Source: Bog-113 sp965226755 (GTDB taxonomy: Bacteria; Acidobacteriota; Terriglobia; Bryobacterales; Bryobacteraceae). From it: 64,000 bases of DNA. Shown here in pieces: positions 63,542 to 64,000 of the stretch. Under the pieces are notes generated by a model. That model worked only from the letters and a program-made list of their open reading frames with translations. It did no database searches and was not told the DNA's origin. The stretch is from contig CBDDDT010000004.1 in assembly GCA_965226755.1 (NCBI GenBank), positions 1 to 64,000 on the forward strand, in the 5' to 3' direction. The position numbers and the translations under genes are program-made. The first letter of the stretch is position 1, and the number at the start of each line of letters is the position of its first letter.

Positions 63542-64000
63542 CAGCCTCTATTGTCGGGCTAAATGCCGGAAACTGGGGAGCGCTCCCTTTGCGGGCGGAT
63601 CGCGACGTGAGCTTCTCCAGATACAGATAGATCACAGGCGTGATGTAAAGCGTGAGCAACTGTGAAACCACCAGGCCGCCGACCACGGCAAGACCCAGCG
63701 GCCGCCGCGCTTCTCCGCCCGCGCCGTAGCCGAACGCGATCGGAAGCGTCCCCAGCAGCGCCGCCATCGTCGTCATCATGATAGGCCGGAAGCGTTGGAG
63801 GCAGCCTTCAAAGATGGCCTCTTCGGCGTCTTTGCCCTGGCGGCGGGCCATGATCGCGAAATCCACCATCATGATCGCGTTCTTCTTCACGATGCCGATC
63901 AGCAGGATGATGCCGACGAACGAGTAGAGGTTCAGATCGTCGTGGAACAGCAGCAGCGTAATGAGCGCGCCCAGGCCCGCCGCGGGCAGGCCGGAAAGGA
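63522..64000 (-). CDS. RND efflux transporter inner-membrane subunit, N-terminus outside window
   Basis: Only the last 159 or so residues are present, running to the right edge. VKKNAIMMVDFAIMARRQGK, MMTTMAALLGTLPIAFGYGA and GLAVVGGLVVSQLLTLYITP are the hallmark C-terminal helices of AcrB/MdtC-type pumps. The end PVIYLYLEKLTSRSARKGSA is followed by a short tail stopping at 63,522. HAE1-type drug or dye exporter likely; a metal exporter is less likely. Confidence 0.92.
   Translation of the reverse strand, partial: LSGLPAAGLGALITLLLFHDDLNLYSFVGIILLIGIVKKNAIMMVDFAIMARRQGKDAEEAIFEGCLQRFRPIMMTTMAALLGTLPIAFGYGAGGEARRPLGLAVVGGLVVSQLLTLYITPVIYLYLEKLTSRSARKGSAPQFPAFSPTIEADALSRH

Overview
The window does not read as one genome. 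It looks like three blocks from three different bacteria, and genes are cut in mid-domain at both joins, near 13,000 and near 17,025. I read it as a chimeric metagenomic contig; this is inference from gene content, truncation and error pattern.

Block A (1 to about 13,000) looks verrucomicrobial (Opitutales-like). It holds ahcY, metK, a methyltransferase, a membrane-anchored Ser/Thr kinase, bioF, a small coiled-coil protein, a FabG-like reductase, an H-X9-DG type pseudopilin, an STN-like membrane protein, mpl, accB and accC. Nearly every gene up to accB carries one or more single-base frameshifts, mostly extra bases in short homopolymers. This points to uncorrected sequencing errors, so these genes are described as they read once repaired.

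Block B (about 13,000 to 17,025) looks alphaproteobacterial. It is a minus-strand sugar-oxidation operon: GMC oxidoreductase (5' end lost), its small gluconate-2-dehydrogenase-subunit-3-like partner, two tagatose/psicose-epimerase-like TIM barrels and a zinc alcohol dehydrogenase (3' end lost).

Block C (about 17,025 to 64,000) looks like a Bryobacterales/Solibacter-type acidobacterium. The evidence is a Solibacter-type C-terminal domain (TIGR03437-like), a DUF2277 protein, a Tat-targeted sugar-isomerase-like protein, carboxypeptidase-regulatory-like proteins and a TPR protein kinase. It opens with a surface-glycan cluster (17,030-25,807): a polyprenol-phosphate-type GT2, a WecD-like acetyltransferase, a WecE aminotransferase, a methyltransferase, a 1,214-residue fusion (pyruvyltransferase + GT-B + GT2) and a sulfotransferase. 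Next come guaB, a dihaem cytochrome c, a kinase with a coupled leader ORF, a paralogous pair of small exported proteins and a PQQ dehydrogenase. Then follow a GH5-like protein lacking the usual catalytic residues coupled to a MauG-like peroxidase, an insertion sequence with a 15-17 bp target duplication, aceE and assorted exported proteins.

From about 45,300 to 56,160 the block is accessory. It has a redox-type HxlR/DoxX/SnoaL/NAD(P)-reductase module, ankyrin genes and fragments, a decayed VapBC pair, a PIN/PD-(D/E)XK pair, an HNH-like protein, two copies of an intergenic repeat and an IS3-family element. Housekeeping-like genes return at 56,181-64,000 (TonB, sugar isomerase, radical SAM, ALDH7, RND pump). 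I found no rRNA, tRNA or CRISPR array.
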